From positions 62,001 through 126,000 of the forward strand of contig JAPKDQ010000007.1 in NCBI GenBank assembly GCA_028822445.1: a DNA stretch of 64,000 nucleotides, read 5' to 3'. The notes under the pieces were generated by a model. That model had not been told where the DNA came from. It made no database searches and was given only the letters and a program-made list of their open reading frames with translations. Position 1 is the stretch's first letter, and the number at the start of each line of letters is the position of its first letter. The DNA comes from Rhodospirillaceae bacterium. GTDB lineage: Bacteria; Pseudomonadota; Alphaproteobacteria; Rhodospirillales; Rhodospirillaceae. This document shows positions 1-9,191 of the stretch, piece by piece. The translations under genes were made by a program, and so were the position numbers.

Positions 1-1244
1 AAGACTTGATTGAGAACCCGTTGACGGCCCCGATGGCGGCACGTGCCTTGACCAGACTCATGGAAGTTCCAGAAGGATACGATGGTGATATAATCGCCCA
101 CCTCGCAATGGCCAGCGCACGCAGCAGACTAGACCTTAAAGATGCAACAGACGTTTTAGACAGTGTTATCGACTTAATGTGGAAAGCAGCATTGCGGATG
201 GAAGACGGCTCCATGGCTGTCGCAGAACAAGCACTTAACGATACAGAACAAGCGCTCAGTGACGCCATAGAGAATGGGGCATCGCCGGGGGAGATCAGTC
301 GGTTAATTGAACGCCTCCAGCAAGCGTTAGTGGATTATTATCAAGCGGTGGCTGAAAAGATGACAGGGGGTAGCCTTCCGCTGAATAGCCAAGCCGGTAA
401 GATGCAAACGATGCGGTCTGAAGACCTTGCGCAAATGATGGAACAACTCCGTCAACTCACAGAAATGGGCGCAGAAGACGCAGCGAAGACAATATTATCC
501 GAGCTCAAGAACATGCTAGAGACATTACGCAACACGGCGACGAGCCCCATGGACGACCCTAACGTTGCGGCCGCCCACCAAGTGATGGAAGACCTTAAGG
601 GTATTACGCAAGACCAGTCTGACATGCTCCAAGAGTCTTTTGAACAGGCACGCCAGCACGCACTAGAGCAAAGCAAACCCGGACTGAACGACATTAATAA
701 TTTTGAAAAGAATCGGGTTTCGACACAAACTACCGGCTCAAAGAACCCCCAAAGACAAGGCAAGAAAGCCGCGCAGGAACAGGATAAATTGCGGCAACAG
801 CTGGGAGATTTAATGAGCCGTATGGCCGAAATGACCGGCCAACTTCCCAGCGAACTTCGCGATGCCGACCAGGCCATGCAGGATGCGGAAGGTGCATTGC
901 GCCAGAAATCATGGCGCGCAGCATCAGACGCGCAAGCTGAAGCCCTAGCAGGACTGCAGAGCGGCATGCAAAGCGCTGCTCAACAAATTATGCAAACGTT
1001 AGCAGAACAGGGACTTTCTGGTTTAATTCCAATGCCAGGCCACGCGGCTCAGCCACTCGGTGCCATCGGTCCAAATCTTGGTCCAGACGACGGCGATAAA
1101 ACGGAGCTTCCGACTGATCCAGACACAAGGGGGTTATCACACCGGTCTAGGGGTATTCTTGAAGAAATACGCAGGCGCGCTGGGCAGCGCGTCAGATCTC
1201 TTGAAGAAAGACAATACTTAAAACGTCTACTCGAGCAGTTTTAA
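1..1244 (+). CDS. DUF4175 / TIGR02302 family protein, C-terminal part
   Basis: This is the C-terminal part of a TIGR02302 (DUF4175) protein, a large alphaproteobacterial inner-membrane protein of unknown function. The reading frame is open to the left window edge, so the true start and the expected N-terminal membrane segments lie outside; the first in-window start-like codon (TTG at 6) is not believed to be the start. The visible ~412 residues are rich in Gln, Glu, Ala and Met, and long helical stretches suggest coiled coil (for example residues 75-230 and 255-335). The end is basic, with RRRAGQR and LKRLLEQF, typical of the family. In many alphaproteobacteria this gene lies near lysA and ftsEX, and ftsEX is indeed just downstream here. 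The family call is confident; the function is unknown. Confidence 0.85.
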   Translation, partial: DLIENPLTAPMAARALTRLMEVPEGYDGDIIAHLAMASARSRLDLKDATDVLDSVIDLMWKAALRMEDGSMAVAEQALNDTEQALSDAIENGASPGEISRLIERLQQALVDYYQAVAEKMTGGSLPLNSQAGKMQTMRSEDLAQMMEQLRQLTEMGAEDAAKTILSELKNMLETLRNTATSPMDDPNVAAAHQVMEDLKGITQDQSDMLQESFEQARQHALEQSKPGLNDINNFEKNRVSTQTTGSKNPQRQGKKAAQEQDKLRQQLGDLMSRMAEMTGQLPSELRDADQAMQDAEGALRQKSWRAASDAQAEALAGLQSGMQSAAQQIMQTLAEQGLSGLIPMPGHAAQPLGAIGPNLGPDDGDKTELPTDPDTRGLSHRSRGILEEIRRRAGQRVRSLEERQYLKRLLEQF

Positions 1245-1271
1245 TCCCAATCAACCCCCAGACCCTGTGTA

Positions 1272-1292
1272 GTTTCAGCGAGCTGCTGAAAC
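1272..1292. terminator. stem-loop after DUF4175 gene
   Basis: A perfect 8-bp inverted repeat (gtttcagc / gctgaaac, loop gagct) lies 28 bases after the stop codon of the DUF4175 gene. No clear T-run follows, so it may be a weak or Rho-assisted terminator, or just a transcript-stabilising hairpin. The rest of 1245-1522 shows nothing recognisable. Confidence 0.4.
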
Positions 1293-1522
1293 CCGGTCCT
1301 GCATTGCAACCTAGTGTTAGGTTCTATAACTGGGAACGTCGGTGCCTGAGACGTTTCTACGACTACTTCATTATCCTTATTCACCAGAATCAGTTTGGTA
1401 TTTGGTACAATTTAAATTTCAGGCGTTAAGCTCGTAATGAACCCAGACACGACCAAAGCCTACACCTCAACCTTCATAATCCGCAACGGTTGCAGCGCAG
1501 ACAAGCGTAGTCCTTGCGATAA

Positions 1523-2275
1523 TCATTCGTCAAAAATTAGTGCCTCATAGACAACTTCAATACCAGGCCAGAGTTCAGTAAGTCGATCACGTGCAAGAAA
1601 AAGTATGCTGCCTATCAGAATGGCGCCAACTGCAAGAACACCTACAATAATGTGGGCCGGATCTATTCTCTTGCTTTTCTCTTTAGGCTTCTTCTTCTCG
1701 GCTTTTCCCGCTGCTTTCGCGTCACCACCCGCAAGGGGGGCGTCATCTAGGTCATGATCACCGTCACCTAATTTTTTCCCCGTGCCGCCAAAGCCTGGGT
1801 GACCTTCATCGGGGCCTACTAGGTCTTCATCATCATCCCCACCGGATTTATATTTACTTGCTTGGAAGATGGCATCGTCACCTTCGGCTTTCTCTCCTGA
1901 CAGAGGGCCGCCATCTAGATCGCCTTCAGCACTCACTTGCACAAGGCCACCCATCGCCCCCGGGGCGCCTGGCATTGCCGCAGGCATACCTGGCATCCCG
2001 GGCATACCATCGCCCCCTGGTTGTCGATCTAGCCAAGACACAGCATCACCGCCAACTTCTTCCAGGCCTTCACCCAGAAGCGAACCTCCTCCATGACTTG
2101 AGGTCTGAAGACAACCGGAAGCGCCCGGCTCCTCTAGAATGAATTTTCCAGAGACTGGCGCGGGCTGAAACCACGAGTGACCACACCTCGCACATTTAAC
2201 GCTTCTACCCTTACGGCCAAGCAGCTCCGTTGGTATTTTATAACCTGCGATACAATTCTGGCACGTGATACGCAT
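1523..2275 (-). CDS. zinc-ribbon (MJ0042 type) membrane protein with Gly-Met-Pro repeat
   Basis: The protein starts MRITCQNC and has an N-terminal zinc ribbon: Cys pair CQNC near residue 5 and CARCGHSW near residue 28, the MJ0042-type pattern found at the start of many alphaproteobacterial proteins. A low-complexity middle follows with a collagen-like Gly-Met-Pro/Gly-Ala-Pro run (about residues 87-107) and acidic stretches (GGDDDEDL, DGDHDLDD). Next come a Lys-rich segment and one transmembrane helix near the C-terminus (IIVGVLAVGAILIGSILFLA). The frame is open further upstream, but I chose the ATG at 2275 because the zinc ribbon begins there, as in homologues. It is divergent from ftsE, a common alphaproteobacterial arrangement. 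The zinc ribbon would be cytoplasmic and the short tail periplasmic. Role unknown. Confidence 0.8.
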   Translation of the reverse strand: MRITCQNCIAGYKIPTELLGRKGRSVKCARCGHSWFQPAPVSGKFILEEPGASGCLQTSSHGGGSLLGEGLEEVGGDAVSWLDRQPGGDGMPGMPGMPAAMPGAPGAMGGLVQVSAEGDLDGGPLSGEKAEGDDAIFQASKYKSGGDDDEDLVGPDEGHPGFGGTGKKLGDGDHDLDDAPLAGGDAKAAGKAEKKKPKEKSKRIDPAHIIVGVLAVGAILIGSILFLARDRLTELWPGIEVVYEALIFDE

Positions 2276-2421
2276 GCAAGGTCCCGTGTTGGTGAGCATA
2301 CCATATAAGGCGTTTACCCTGGTATACCTTAGCGTAGACACTGAGATAACTGTGCCTGATACTACAGGCAAGACGTTCTTTTTGAGTTAATACAACAGGG
2401 TTATACAAGCAGGCCTTACCA

Positions 2422-3150
2422 GTGCAAATTAGAAAATCATTAGAAAGCACCGACCAGGCAGCCGCCTTAGAGCTCGATAACGTTAGTTTGAGCTATGACA
2501 ATGGTCCAAACGTGCTCACAAATCTGAACCTCTCCCTCCCCTCTGGGAGCTTTCATTTTCTAACTGGAGCGTCAGGCGCTGGGAAGACATCGCTTCTCAA
2601 GCTACTATATCTTGCTCAACGCCCAACCCATGGCAGCGTTCGACTCTTTGGCACAAATGTCACCGCAGCTGCGCGTCGCGCACTCCCGGCAATTCGCCGC
2701 AAAGTTGGTGTCGTATTTCAGGATTTTAGGCTGCTTGATCATCTCTCAGCCTTCGACAATGTGGCACTCCCACTGCGGGTATCAAATGCTCCAGAGTCCG
2801 AAATCAAAAGTAATGTATCAGAGCTGCTCTCTTGGGTTGGGCTAGACAAATATATGGATGCCAAACCAGAGACACTATCCGGCGGACAGAAGCAGCGCGT
2901 GGCTATTGCCCGGGCTGTCGTCAATCGTCCGCGCCTGATATTAGCAGATGAGCCCACGGGTAACGTGGATGACGCAATTGCAATGCGACTCATGCAGCTG
3001 TTCATAGAAATGAACAAGCTCGGTTCGAGTATCATCATCGCCACACATAACGAGCACTTGGTCAAAAAATTTGGTTTCAACCAGCTGGCTATAGAGAACC
3101 ATCGCCTATCAGAATTGCCGCCACTTGGCACTAACGGGGAACGACCATGA
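2422..3150 (+). CDS. ftsE: cell division ATP-binding protein FtsE
   Basis: FtsE is the ATPase of the FtsEX ABC-type complex, which couples cytokinesis to activation of cell-wall hydrolases at the septum. The 242-residue protein has Walker A (GASGAGKT, about residues 52-59), a Q-loop region [10 protein letters not shown], the signature [14 protein letters not shown], Walker B ([12 protein letters not shown]) and a switch His in IATHNEH. The start is GTG at 2422. Its N-terminus is about 20 residues longer than E. coli FtsE, so a later start cannot be excluded. The stop overlaps the ftsX start by 4 bases (ATGA), which implies translational coupling. Confidence 0.95.
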   Translation: MQIRKSLESTDQAAALELDNVSLSYDNGPNVLTNLNLSLPSGSFHFLTGASGAGKTSLLKLLYLAQRPTHGSVRLFGTNVTAAARRALPAIRRKVGVVFQDFRLLDHLSAFDNVALPLRVSNAPESEIKSNVSELLSWVGLDKYMDAKPETLSGGQKQRVAIARAVVNRPRLILADEPTGNVDDAIAMRLMQLFIEMNKLGSSIIIATHNEHLVKKFGFNQLAIENHRLSELPPLGTNGERP

Positions 3151-4037
3151 TTTCCTTGCGTACTGATTTGCCGCTGGGTGGGGATAGTGCGTCTCGGTTC
3201 ATCCCATGGCTTATGGCAATCATGGTCTTCCTTGGCATTCTATCTGTAAGCGGCGTGGCCGTTTTCGATACAATATTGTCTGGGTGGTCTCGTGCCGTAA
3301 CCGGCACGCTAACCGTTCAAATTCCAGCCCTTTCGGCGATCAATGAAGACTCGGCGAACCAGGCTCGAACAGATAGAGCCGTTTTTGTATTACGGTCAAT
3401 GCCAAGCGTACGGTCTGTACAAGTTCTTGAAAAAACTGAAATAGAAGCCCTACTTGCCCCATGGCTCGGAGACGCAGCCGCGATTGGGGGTTTGCCCATC
3501 CCTGTCCTGATCGATGTTTCACTTTCGGATGACGCGACCATGATCATTGAGAACCTTCGAACTGCGGTAAAAACGGTGGTACCAGATGCGATCATTGATG
3601 ATCACCGTCGATGGTTCGAGCACCTCATAGATCTAACAGAAGGGTTTAGGTTATTAACCATCGGTATAGCGCTCATTGTAACAACAGCTCTCGCTCTAAC
3701 AGTTGTATATGCTACTCGCGCTAGCATGGCTGAATTTAGAGAGGTGATCTCTGTACTGCACTTAATCGGTGCGCGCGATATTTACGTAGCAACGCAGTTT
3801 GCGAAAAGGACCCTTTCCGCCGCCTTAAAAGGTTCTGCAGGCGGGCTCCTGGCAGGTGCGTTTACTCTAATCACTATCAGTCTGTTAGCAAGCAATGTCG
3901 AGAGCGGCTTCCTCCCCGACATCGACCTTGGTTTCGGATTCTGGGTTTCTCTCCCATTGGTGTCCCTCGTTGCTACCGCGCTAGCAATGGTTACCGCCTA
4001 CATCACCGTAATTAGCACTCTCAGGTCTATGGTCTGA
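3147..4037 (+). CDS. ftsX: cell division permease-like protein FtsX
   Basis: FtsX is the membrane partner of FtsE. The 296-residue protein has the expected four-helix layout: a first membrane segment near residues 20-45, a large periplasmic loop (about 45-165) that would engage a peptidoglycan hydrolase activator, then three C-terminal membrane segments (about 170-190, 220-250, 262-290). The cytoplasmic motif around [23 protein letters not shown] is the conserved FtsX segment. The start overlaps the ftsE stop, and a YdcF-family gene follows after 2 bases, so these genes form one operon with plsC likely included. Alphaproteobacterial FtsX is usually divergent in sequence; the call rests on topology, motif and partner. 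Confidence 0.93.
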   Translation: MISLRTDLPLGGDSASRFIPWLMAIMVFLGILSVSGVAVFDTILSGWSRAVTGTLTVQIPALSAINEDSANQARTDRAVFVLRSMPSVRSVQVLEKTEIEALLAPWLGDAAAIGGLPIPVLIDVSLSDDATMIIENLRTAVKTVVPDAIIDDHRRWFEHLIDLTEGFRLLTIGIALIVTTALALTVVYATRASMAEFREVISVLHLIGARDIYVATQFAKRTLSAALKGSAGGLLAGAFTLITISLLASNVESGFLPDIDLGFGFWVSLPLVSLVATALAMVTAYITVISTLRSMV

Positions 4038-4039
4038 TC

Positions 4040-4636
4040 ATGGCTCCAAGCACTTCAAGAACATTACGCCTGATCATTCTCGGTATCAGCTTAGCGGTGC
4101 TATTTTGGATGGCTGGACTCATTTCTCATGCCCAGAAAGTACCAGAAACAGTTCTGAATATTTCGGAAAGAACCGATGCAATTGTTGTTCTCACAGGTGG
4201 TAGCGAACGCATTGCGAAGGGCGTTGAATTGCTAGAGCGCGAACTAGCATCACAACTTTTCATTTCAGGTGTAGCACCCTCCGTAACCGTTGCCGACCTG
4301 CTCTCTGCTGGCCTACAGAGCCAAAAGAAACTGCGTGGGAAAATTACTGTTGGGTCGGAAGCAGAGGACACTCCAGGCAACGCGATAGAAACAGCAATAT
4401 GGGCCCTAGATAATTCTGTGCGATCGATTCGCTTAGTGACTGCAGCATATCACATGCCACGCGCTCTGCTTGAGTTAGAGCGCACCATGCCAGCCGTCAA
4501 AATAATCCCTCATCCCGTATTTCCCGAACAAGTAAAGGCTGATTGGTGGCTATACCCCGGCACCGCAAGCCTCCTTGCACGAGAATACTCTAAATACTTA
4601 TATTCAATCGCAAAGCAGTGGGCGCCGACCCTTTAA
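4040..4636 (+). CDS. YdcF-family (DUF218) membrane-anchored protein
   Basis: The 198-residue protein has one N-terminal transmembrane anchor (residues 10-30) and a DUF218 domain. Visible motifs are the first strand with Asp (ERTDAIVVLTGGSERI), SEAEDTPGNA-like (AEDTPGNAIETA) and VTAAYHMPRALLELER, which match the YdcF/SanA/ElyC fold. ElyC and SanA relatives affect envelope or peptidoglycan-precursor homeostasis in E. coli; the reaction of this protein is unknown. It starts 2 bases after the ftsX stop and precedes plsC by 27 bases, an ftsE-ftsX-ydcF-plsC order seen in many alphaproteobacteria. An envelope role is inferred from this context. Confidence 0.87.
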   Translation: MAPSTSRTLRLIILGISLAVLFWMAGLISHAQKVPETVLNISERTDAIVVLTGGSERIAKGVELLERELASQLFISGVAPSVTVADLLSAGLQSQKKLRGKITVGSEAEDTPGNAIETAIWALDNSVRSIRLVTAAYHMPRALLELERTMPAVKIIPHPVFPEQVKADWWLYPGTASLLAREYSKYLYSIAKQWAPTL

Positions 4637-4663
4637 AAAACCTTTAAAGTAGGAATATGAATT

Positions 4664-5404
4664 GTGACGTTCTTGCGGTCTGTACTTTACCTAATCGTGT
4701 TTCTGATATGGACGCTAGGTATCGTCACACTCGGCTTACCGGGACTCATCTCAAGGCGAGGCGCCATAGCCGTTACACGATTCTGGGCACATGGCGTTGC
4801 TTGGCTTGCACGCGCGCTCCTTAACATCCGGTTTGAAATTCGCGGCCGTGAAAATTTACCCGACGGCCCCTGCATCGTTGCCGCACAGCATCAATCTGCA
4901 TTCGAGACATACATGTTGTTTCTGCTGTTCGACTATCCTGTTTTTATCCTAAAGCACTCGTTGCAATGGATTCCCTTGGTAGGCTGGTACATCAGAAGAG
5001 GCGGATTAATCCCGATTAATCGCGGCGCAGGAGCAAGTGCTATGCGTCGGATTCTACGAGGAGCAGACAAGGCAATCGCAAATGGTGAGACTGTACTTAT
5101 TTTTCCCGAAGGGACCCGCACAGCGCTCGGACACCATCAAGACTACAAGCCAGGAATTATTGCCCTATATAATCATTGCGACGCGCCGCTTGTTCCCATG
5201 GCTTTGAATACAGGGTTGATTTGGGGTAAAACGCGAATCGCGAAGCTACCCGGCTCAATCGTATTTGAATTTCTTCCACCCATTCCTGCCGGATTGAAGC
5301 GAGATGCGTTTTTGGCAGAACTTCGTTCAGCTATCGAATCGGCAAGCCACGCCCTTCCGAAACCAGATGGCGATTCCTCAACAAAATCAACACCAAAACT
5401 ATGA
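4664..5404 (+). CDS. plsC: 1-acyl-sn-glycerol-3-phosphate acyltransferase
   Basis: PlsC transfers an acyl group to lysophosphatidic acid to make phosphatidic acid in membrane lipid synthesis. An N-terminal hydrophobic helix (residues 5-28) is followed by the acyltransferase motifs: a degenerate NHxxxxD as QHQSAFET (about residue 77; His is kept, Asp is replaced by Glu), block II around GLIPINRG, block III FPEGTRT (about residue 147) and block IV around PLVPMALNTG. The E replacement in motif I occurs in alphaproteobacterial PlsC-like proteins. GTG at 4664 is taken as start because an AGGA lies 9 bases upstream. It is the last gene of the ftsEX block. Confidence 0.9.
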   Translation: MTFLRSVLYLIVFLIWTLGIVTLGLPGLISRRGAIAVTRFWAHGVAWLARALLNIRFEIRGRENLPDGPCIVAAQHQSAFETYMLFLLFDYPVFILKHSLQWIPLVGWYIRRGGLIPINRGAGASAMRRILRGADKAIANGETVLIFPEGTRTALGHHQDYKPGIIALYNHCDAPLVPMALNTGLIWGKTRIAKLPGSIVFEFLPPIPAGLKRDAFLAELRSAIESASHALPKPDGDSSTKSTPKL

Positions 5405-5415
5405 ACCTCTATGCC

Positions 5416-5436
5416 CCACAACCTAATTGTGGATAA
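5416..5436. promoter_or_regulatory. inverted repeat overlapping a perfect DnaA box upstream of nrdJ
   Basis: An inverted repeat (ccacaa, 5-base loop, ttgtgg; 5416-5432) lies just after plsC. Its right arm is part of tgtggataa (5428-5436), the exact complement of the consensus DnaA box ttatccaca. A related tgtgggtga follows at 5440. The site lies about 200 bases before the nrdJ start. Ribonucleotide reductase genes are DnaA targets in E. coli (nrdAB), so regulatory use is plausible. NrdR-box identity was considered; the spacing does not fit the usual paired boxes. Confidence 0.45.
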
Positions 5437-5639
5437 GGCTGTGGGTGAATAGAGCCTGCTTAACGAATCAAGCAGCCTAGAGAACAAATTCTAAGCGTTA
5501 TTAGTCAGTTATGTCACAGTAGCATTACGATAAAAAAAATTAGGTCATCATACTACTTAACACCAGGCACCAGGCACGCCTGCTTCATGAGCTAACGTTT
5601 AGGGCCCACTTTTACGGGACTCTAAGCCGATTCAAGATT

Positions 5640-7979
5640 ATGGTGCGCGCCCTTGGATACGACAGCCAAACTCTAGGAGCACAAGCATTGGCCTCTATTT
5701 CCGCCATAGCCAACGAAATCTGGGACATGAAATACCGCTTTAAGTCAGCGGATGGCCAGCTTGTGGACAAAACCGTCGAAGATACCTGGAGCCGCGTTTC
5801 TGGAGCTCTGGCAGGCGTTGAAAACAAGCCAAGCAACTGGGAACCTGTTTTTTATCAAGCACTTGCAGGCTACAGACTCCTACCTGGCGGCCGCATATTA
5901 GCCGGAGCTGGCACTGGCCGTACGGTGACGCTCCACAATTGCTTCGTCATGGGCACCATCGGCGATGACATGGCAGAAATCTTTGAGAACCTCAAAGAAG
6001 CAGCGTTAACAATGCAGCAGGGAGGTGGTATCGGCTATGATTTCTCGACGCTACGGCCAAAAGGGGCACCCGTAAAAGGGGTTGGCGCAGATGCGTCAGG
6101 CCCCCTCTCCTTCATGGAAGTCTGGAATGCTATGTGCCGCACTATCATGAGTGCCGGCTCTCGCCGTGGCGCGATGATGGCAACAATGCGTTGCGATCAC
6201 CCCGACATTGAAGATTTTATTGCAGCCAAACAGGTCCAGGGACAACTCACCAATTTCAATCTATCAGTACTTGCAACCGATCCGTTTATGGCAGCAGTCA
6301 AGAACGACCGTGCATGGGACCTAAAATTCGGAGACGCCGTATACAGAACAGTGCGCGCCCGCACGCTATGGAATTCCATGATGCAAGCCACGTATGACTA
6401 CGCCGAGCCCGGGGTCATTTTTATAGACCGCATCAATGCCCGTAACAATTTGGCGTACTGCGAAACGATTGCGGCAACGAATCCATGCGGCGAGCAACCA
6501 TTGCCGCCCTACGGTACATGTTTACTCGGTTCTATAAACCTTGCCCGTTTAGTCAAGAACCCATTCACAGATAACGCCGCCATGGATGAAGACGAACTAT
6601 CTGATTTGGCGGCAACAGCCACACGGATGCTCGACAACGTCGTCGAAGCCTCTCGTTACCCAATAGAAGAACAAAGAAACGAAGCCATCAATAAACGGCG
6701 TATTGGCCTCGGTATTACAGGACTAGCAGATGCACTCATTCTCTGCGGACTTACCTATGGAAGCCCCGATGCTGTTATTGCCGCTGAACGCTGGGCTGCA
6801 CTCATTTCCCATAGCGCATATCGAGCCTCTATTGAGCTTGCGAAAGAGAAAGGTGCATTCCCTTTATTTGAAAGAGACGCCTATTTAGCTAGCCCAACAA
6901 TACAAGACTTGCCAGCGGATATACGCGAGGGCATCTACAAACACGGCATCCGCAACGCATTACTGACCTCAATCGCACCGACCGGAACAATATCCCTCTA
7001 CGCCGACAACGTCTCATCCGGGATCGAACCAGTATTCAGCTTCACCTATACACGGCACGTGGTTCAGCCTGATGGTAGCCGTAAGAGCCAAGAAGTTAGT
7101 GACTATGCCTACAGACTGTTCCAAGAATTACATGGCGATACAGAATTGCCGGATTACTTTGTCGACGCACAAACGTTGGAGCCGCAGGCGCATCTGGTGA
7201 TGCAAGCCGCCGTGCAAAAGCACGTCGACAGCGCAATTTCAAAAACAATTAATGTCCCTGTCGACTTTCCGTTTGAGCAATTCAAGGATGTCTACACTTC
7301 AGCTTATGAAAGTGGCTGCAAAGGGTGCACAACTTACAGGCCATCGCCTGTCCGCGGGGCCGTCCTAGAAGTGAAATTAGACACACCCATTCAGTCAGAT
7401 GCAGCAGGCACGCACGACACAACAAAGCCGCTCGACAGGCCGGCGGCCATTCCAGGCCACACCTACAAACTGCGCTGGCCTGAAAGCGATCACGCTATTT
7501 ACATCACTGTGAATGACATCGAGCTGGATACCGCCGATGGAAAAAAACAACTTAGGCCTTTCGAAGTCTTTATTAACTCGAAAAACATGGAGCACTACGC
7601 CTGGGCTGTTGCCTTAACCCGAATGATTTCTGCAGTATTCAGGCGCGGTGGAGACGTCAGCTTCATTGTCGAAGAACTAAAAGCTGTATTCGACCCGCGC
7701 GGTGGGCAATGGATGAATGGCCGCTACGTTCCGAGCCTACTAGCCGCAATTGGCGGTGTAATCGAAGAACACATGGTTTCTATAGGGTTCCTAGAAATAA
7801 GCTCACAGGAAGGCCCTCAGGTCACCAAAAATGAAGAAGAAACCGCAAATGTTGTTCGTCTTGAAACGCCACCTAGGGACAAGCGTTTTAGACCGTGCCC
7901 TAAGTGCAGCAATTATGCTTTAATAAGGCAAGAAGGGTGTGATTCTTGCACAAGCTGTGGATTCTCCAAGTGCAGCTAA
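5640..7979 (+). CDS. nrdJ: adenosylcobalamin-dependent ribonucleoside-diphosphate reductase (class II)
   Basis: This 779-residue enzyme reduces ribonucleotides to deoxyribonucleotides using adenosylcobalamin as radical source. Features seen are LLPGGRILAGAGT, the HNCF segment with the first redox Cys (about residue 100), the active-site NPCGEQPLPPYGTCLLGS with its radical-relay Cys and Glu (about 280), SIAPTGTISLYADNVSSGIEP (split across about 444-464), and GCKGCTTYRP near 560. A C-terminal Cys-rich zinc-ribbon-like end (CPKC and CTSCGFSKCS) is the usual tail of this family. The ribosome-binding site before ATG 5640 is weak; the next in-frame ATG is at 5727. No cobalamin riboswitch is visible upstream. 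It stands alone between plsC and a convergent gene. Oxygen-independent dNTP synthesis is inferred. Confidence 0.94.
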   Translation: MVRALGYDSQTLGAQALASISAIANEIWDMKYRFKSADGQLVDKTVEDTWSRVSGALAGVENKPSNWEPVFYQALAGYRLLPGGRILAGAGTGRTVTLHNCFVMGTIGDDMAEIFENLKEAALTMQQGGGIGYDFSTLRPKGAPVKGVGADASGPLSFMEVWNAMCRTIMSAGSRRGAMMATMRCDHPDIEDFIAAKQVQGQLTNFNLSVLATDPFMAAVKNDRAWDLKFGDAVYRTVRARTLWNSMMQATYDYAEPGVIFIDRINARNNLAYCETIAATNPCGEQPLPPYGTCLLGSINLARLVKNPFTDNAAMDEDELSDLAATATRMLDNVVEASRYPIEEQRNEAINKRRIGLGITGLADALILCGLTYGSPDAVIAAERWAALISHSAYRASIELAKEKGAFPLFERDAYLASPTIQDLPADIREGIYKHGIRNALLTSIAPTGTISLYADNVSSGIEPVFSFTYTRHVVQPDGSRKSQEVSDYAYRLFQELHGDTELPDYFVDAQTLEPQAHLVMQAAVQKHVDSAISKTINVPVDFPFEQFKDVYTSAYESGCKGCTTYRPSPVRGAVLEVKLDTPIQSDAAGTHDTTKPLDRPAAIPGHTYKLRWPESDHAIYITVNDIELDTADGKKQLRPFEVFINSKNMEHYAWAVALTRMISAVFRRGGDVSFIVEELKAVFDPRGGQWMNGRYVPSLLAAIGGVIEEHMVSIGFLEISSQEGPQVTKNEEETANVVRLETPPRDKRFRPCPKCSNYALIRQEGCDSCTSCGFSKCS

Positions 7980-8132
7980 ACAATCTCAGCTCAATCCCTT
8001 AACGACACGTATTATAGTCCGTGTCTCAGAAGGCTATTAGGCTAGGGTTTAAATATCACGTAAGCGAACCGGCCTATCTTAGATACGTCAAATTTTTGAT
8101 CCCGGCTAATTTTTTACTCCGCTTAACTACCC

Positions 8133-8945
8133 CTAGTCTTTGTATCCCTGGTCAACCTTGTCGAGTTTACGAAGAAAGCCATTCCATGCCAGCTGAGGCA
8201 CAGGAATATTATTGGTCGCCCCACCCGCTGTAGTTTTAGGGCGCCGACGGCCAATAATCTGATCACGGATTTTATCTTGGGCCTCTAGTGACGGGTAGCC
8301 AACCTCAACCCCACCAGCCAAAGTCATTATCTGCATCGTGCAGGACTTTTGCAGCGAATACATCTTTGAGAATGCATCAGCGACAGTCGCACCCATGGTC
8401 AAAAGGCCATGATTGCGCAGAATCACAACGCTCTTGTCGCCTATATGGTCGACTAGGCGCTCCCGCTCATCAGTATCCAACGCGATGCCTTCAAAGTCAT
8501 GGTAAGCGAGGTCTGGCAACAAACTCATTGAATCTTGGTTGAGCGGCAGAAGGCCAGCTTTCTGGCCGGATACAGCGACACCTTCGTTGGTGTGTAGATG
8601 AACCACGCAGTGGGCGTCGTCTCTCGCCGCATGCACAGCGCCGTGAATAATGTAGCCGCCAATATTGTAGCCAAGGCCAGTTTCGTCGAGCAAGATCTCG
8701 CCATCGGCGTCGATCTTAACTAGGCTCGAAGCCGTAATTTCATCAAAGAACAAACCGAAAGGGTTGATTAGGTATTGCCGGTCATTGCCTGGCAGTCGCA
8801 CAGAAATATGAGTGAAGATGTAATCGTTCCAGCCGAACAGAGCACAGAGCCGATAACAAGCCGCGAGGTCGACACGCAGGGCCCACTCCTCTTCTGAAAC
8901 CTGAGCCCGCACGGAACCTGATGGTTGATACCCGGCTTCTGACAT
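8133..8945 (-). CDS. class II aldolase/adducin family protein
   Basis: The 270-residue protein belongs to the class II aldolase/adducin head family (fuculose-1-phosphate aldolase, ribulose-5-phosphate 4-epimerase and decarboxylase relatives). Zinc ligands are visible as HLHTNEG (about residue 97) and RNHGLLTMG (about 175), and the N-terminal FTHISVR and NPFGLFFDE are typical. The catalytic Glu of true aldolases (usually near residue 73) is not obvious, so the reaction cannot be assigned; many proteobacterial members of this subfamily are uncharacterised. A strong AGGAGG-type ribosome site precedes ATG 8945. It is convergent with nrdJ and divergent from the PepSY gene. Confidence 0.88.
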   Translation of the reverse strand: MSEAGYQPSGSVRAQVSEEEWALRVDLAACYRLCALFGWNDYIFTHISVRLPGNDRQYLINPFGLFFDEITASSLVKIDADGEILLDETGLGYNIGGYIIHGAVHAARDDAHCVVHLHTNEGVAVSGQKAGLLPLNQDSMSLLPDLAYHDFEGIALDTDERERLVDHIGDKSVVILRNHGLLTMGATVADAFSKMYSLQKSCTMQIMTLAGGVEVGYPSLEAQDKIRDQIIGRRRPKTTAGGATNNIPVPQLAWNGFLRKLDKVDQGYKD

Positions 8946-9191
8946 GATCTCCTCCTTTTTTTCTAGCCTAATATGAGCGCGCCCCGCGCCAGGGAGGAAG
9001 CGACAGAACGCCGACTAGAACACGCAGCGTACGCCAAGCTCTTGCGCAGCCACAAGGGAAAGGTCATGTATAGAAGGCAGGCTAGCATCGCCCCATGCAC
9101 CAAAAAATTCGGCGAGAAACATTATTACATATGCTGGCCCAACATTCGTCCCTCCCCCAATTCCGGTAGGGTTACACTGTGAGGGCATCTC

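Noticed and set aside
452-967. 171-codon frame opposite the DUF4175 gene
   Set aside because: It lies wholly inside the coding region of a recognised family on the other strand and has no domain-like pattern.
5405-5639. Cobalamin riboswitch before nrdJ
   Set aside because: The B12-box core and its flanking stems could not be found in the leader.
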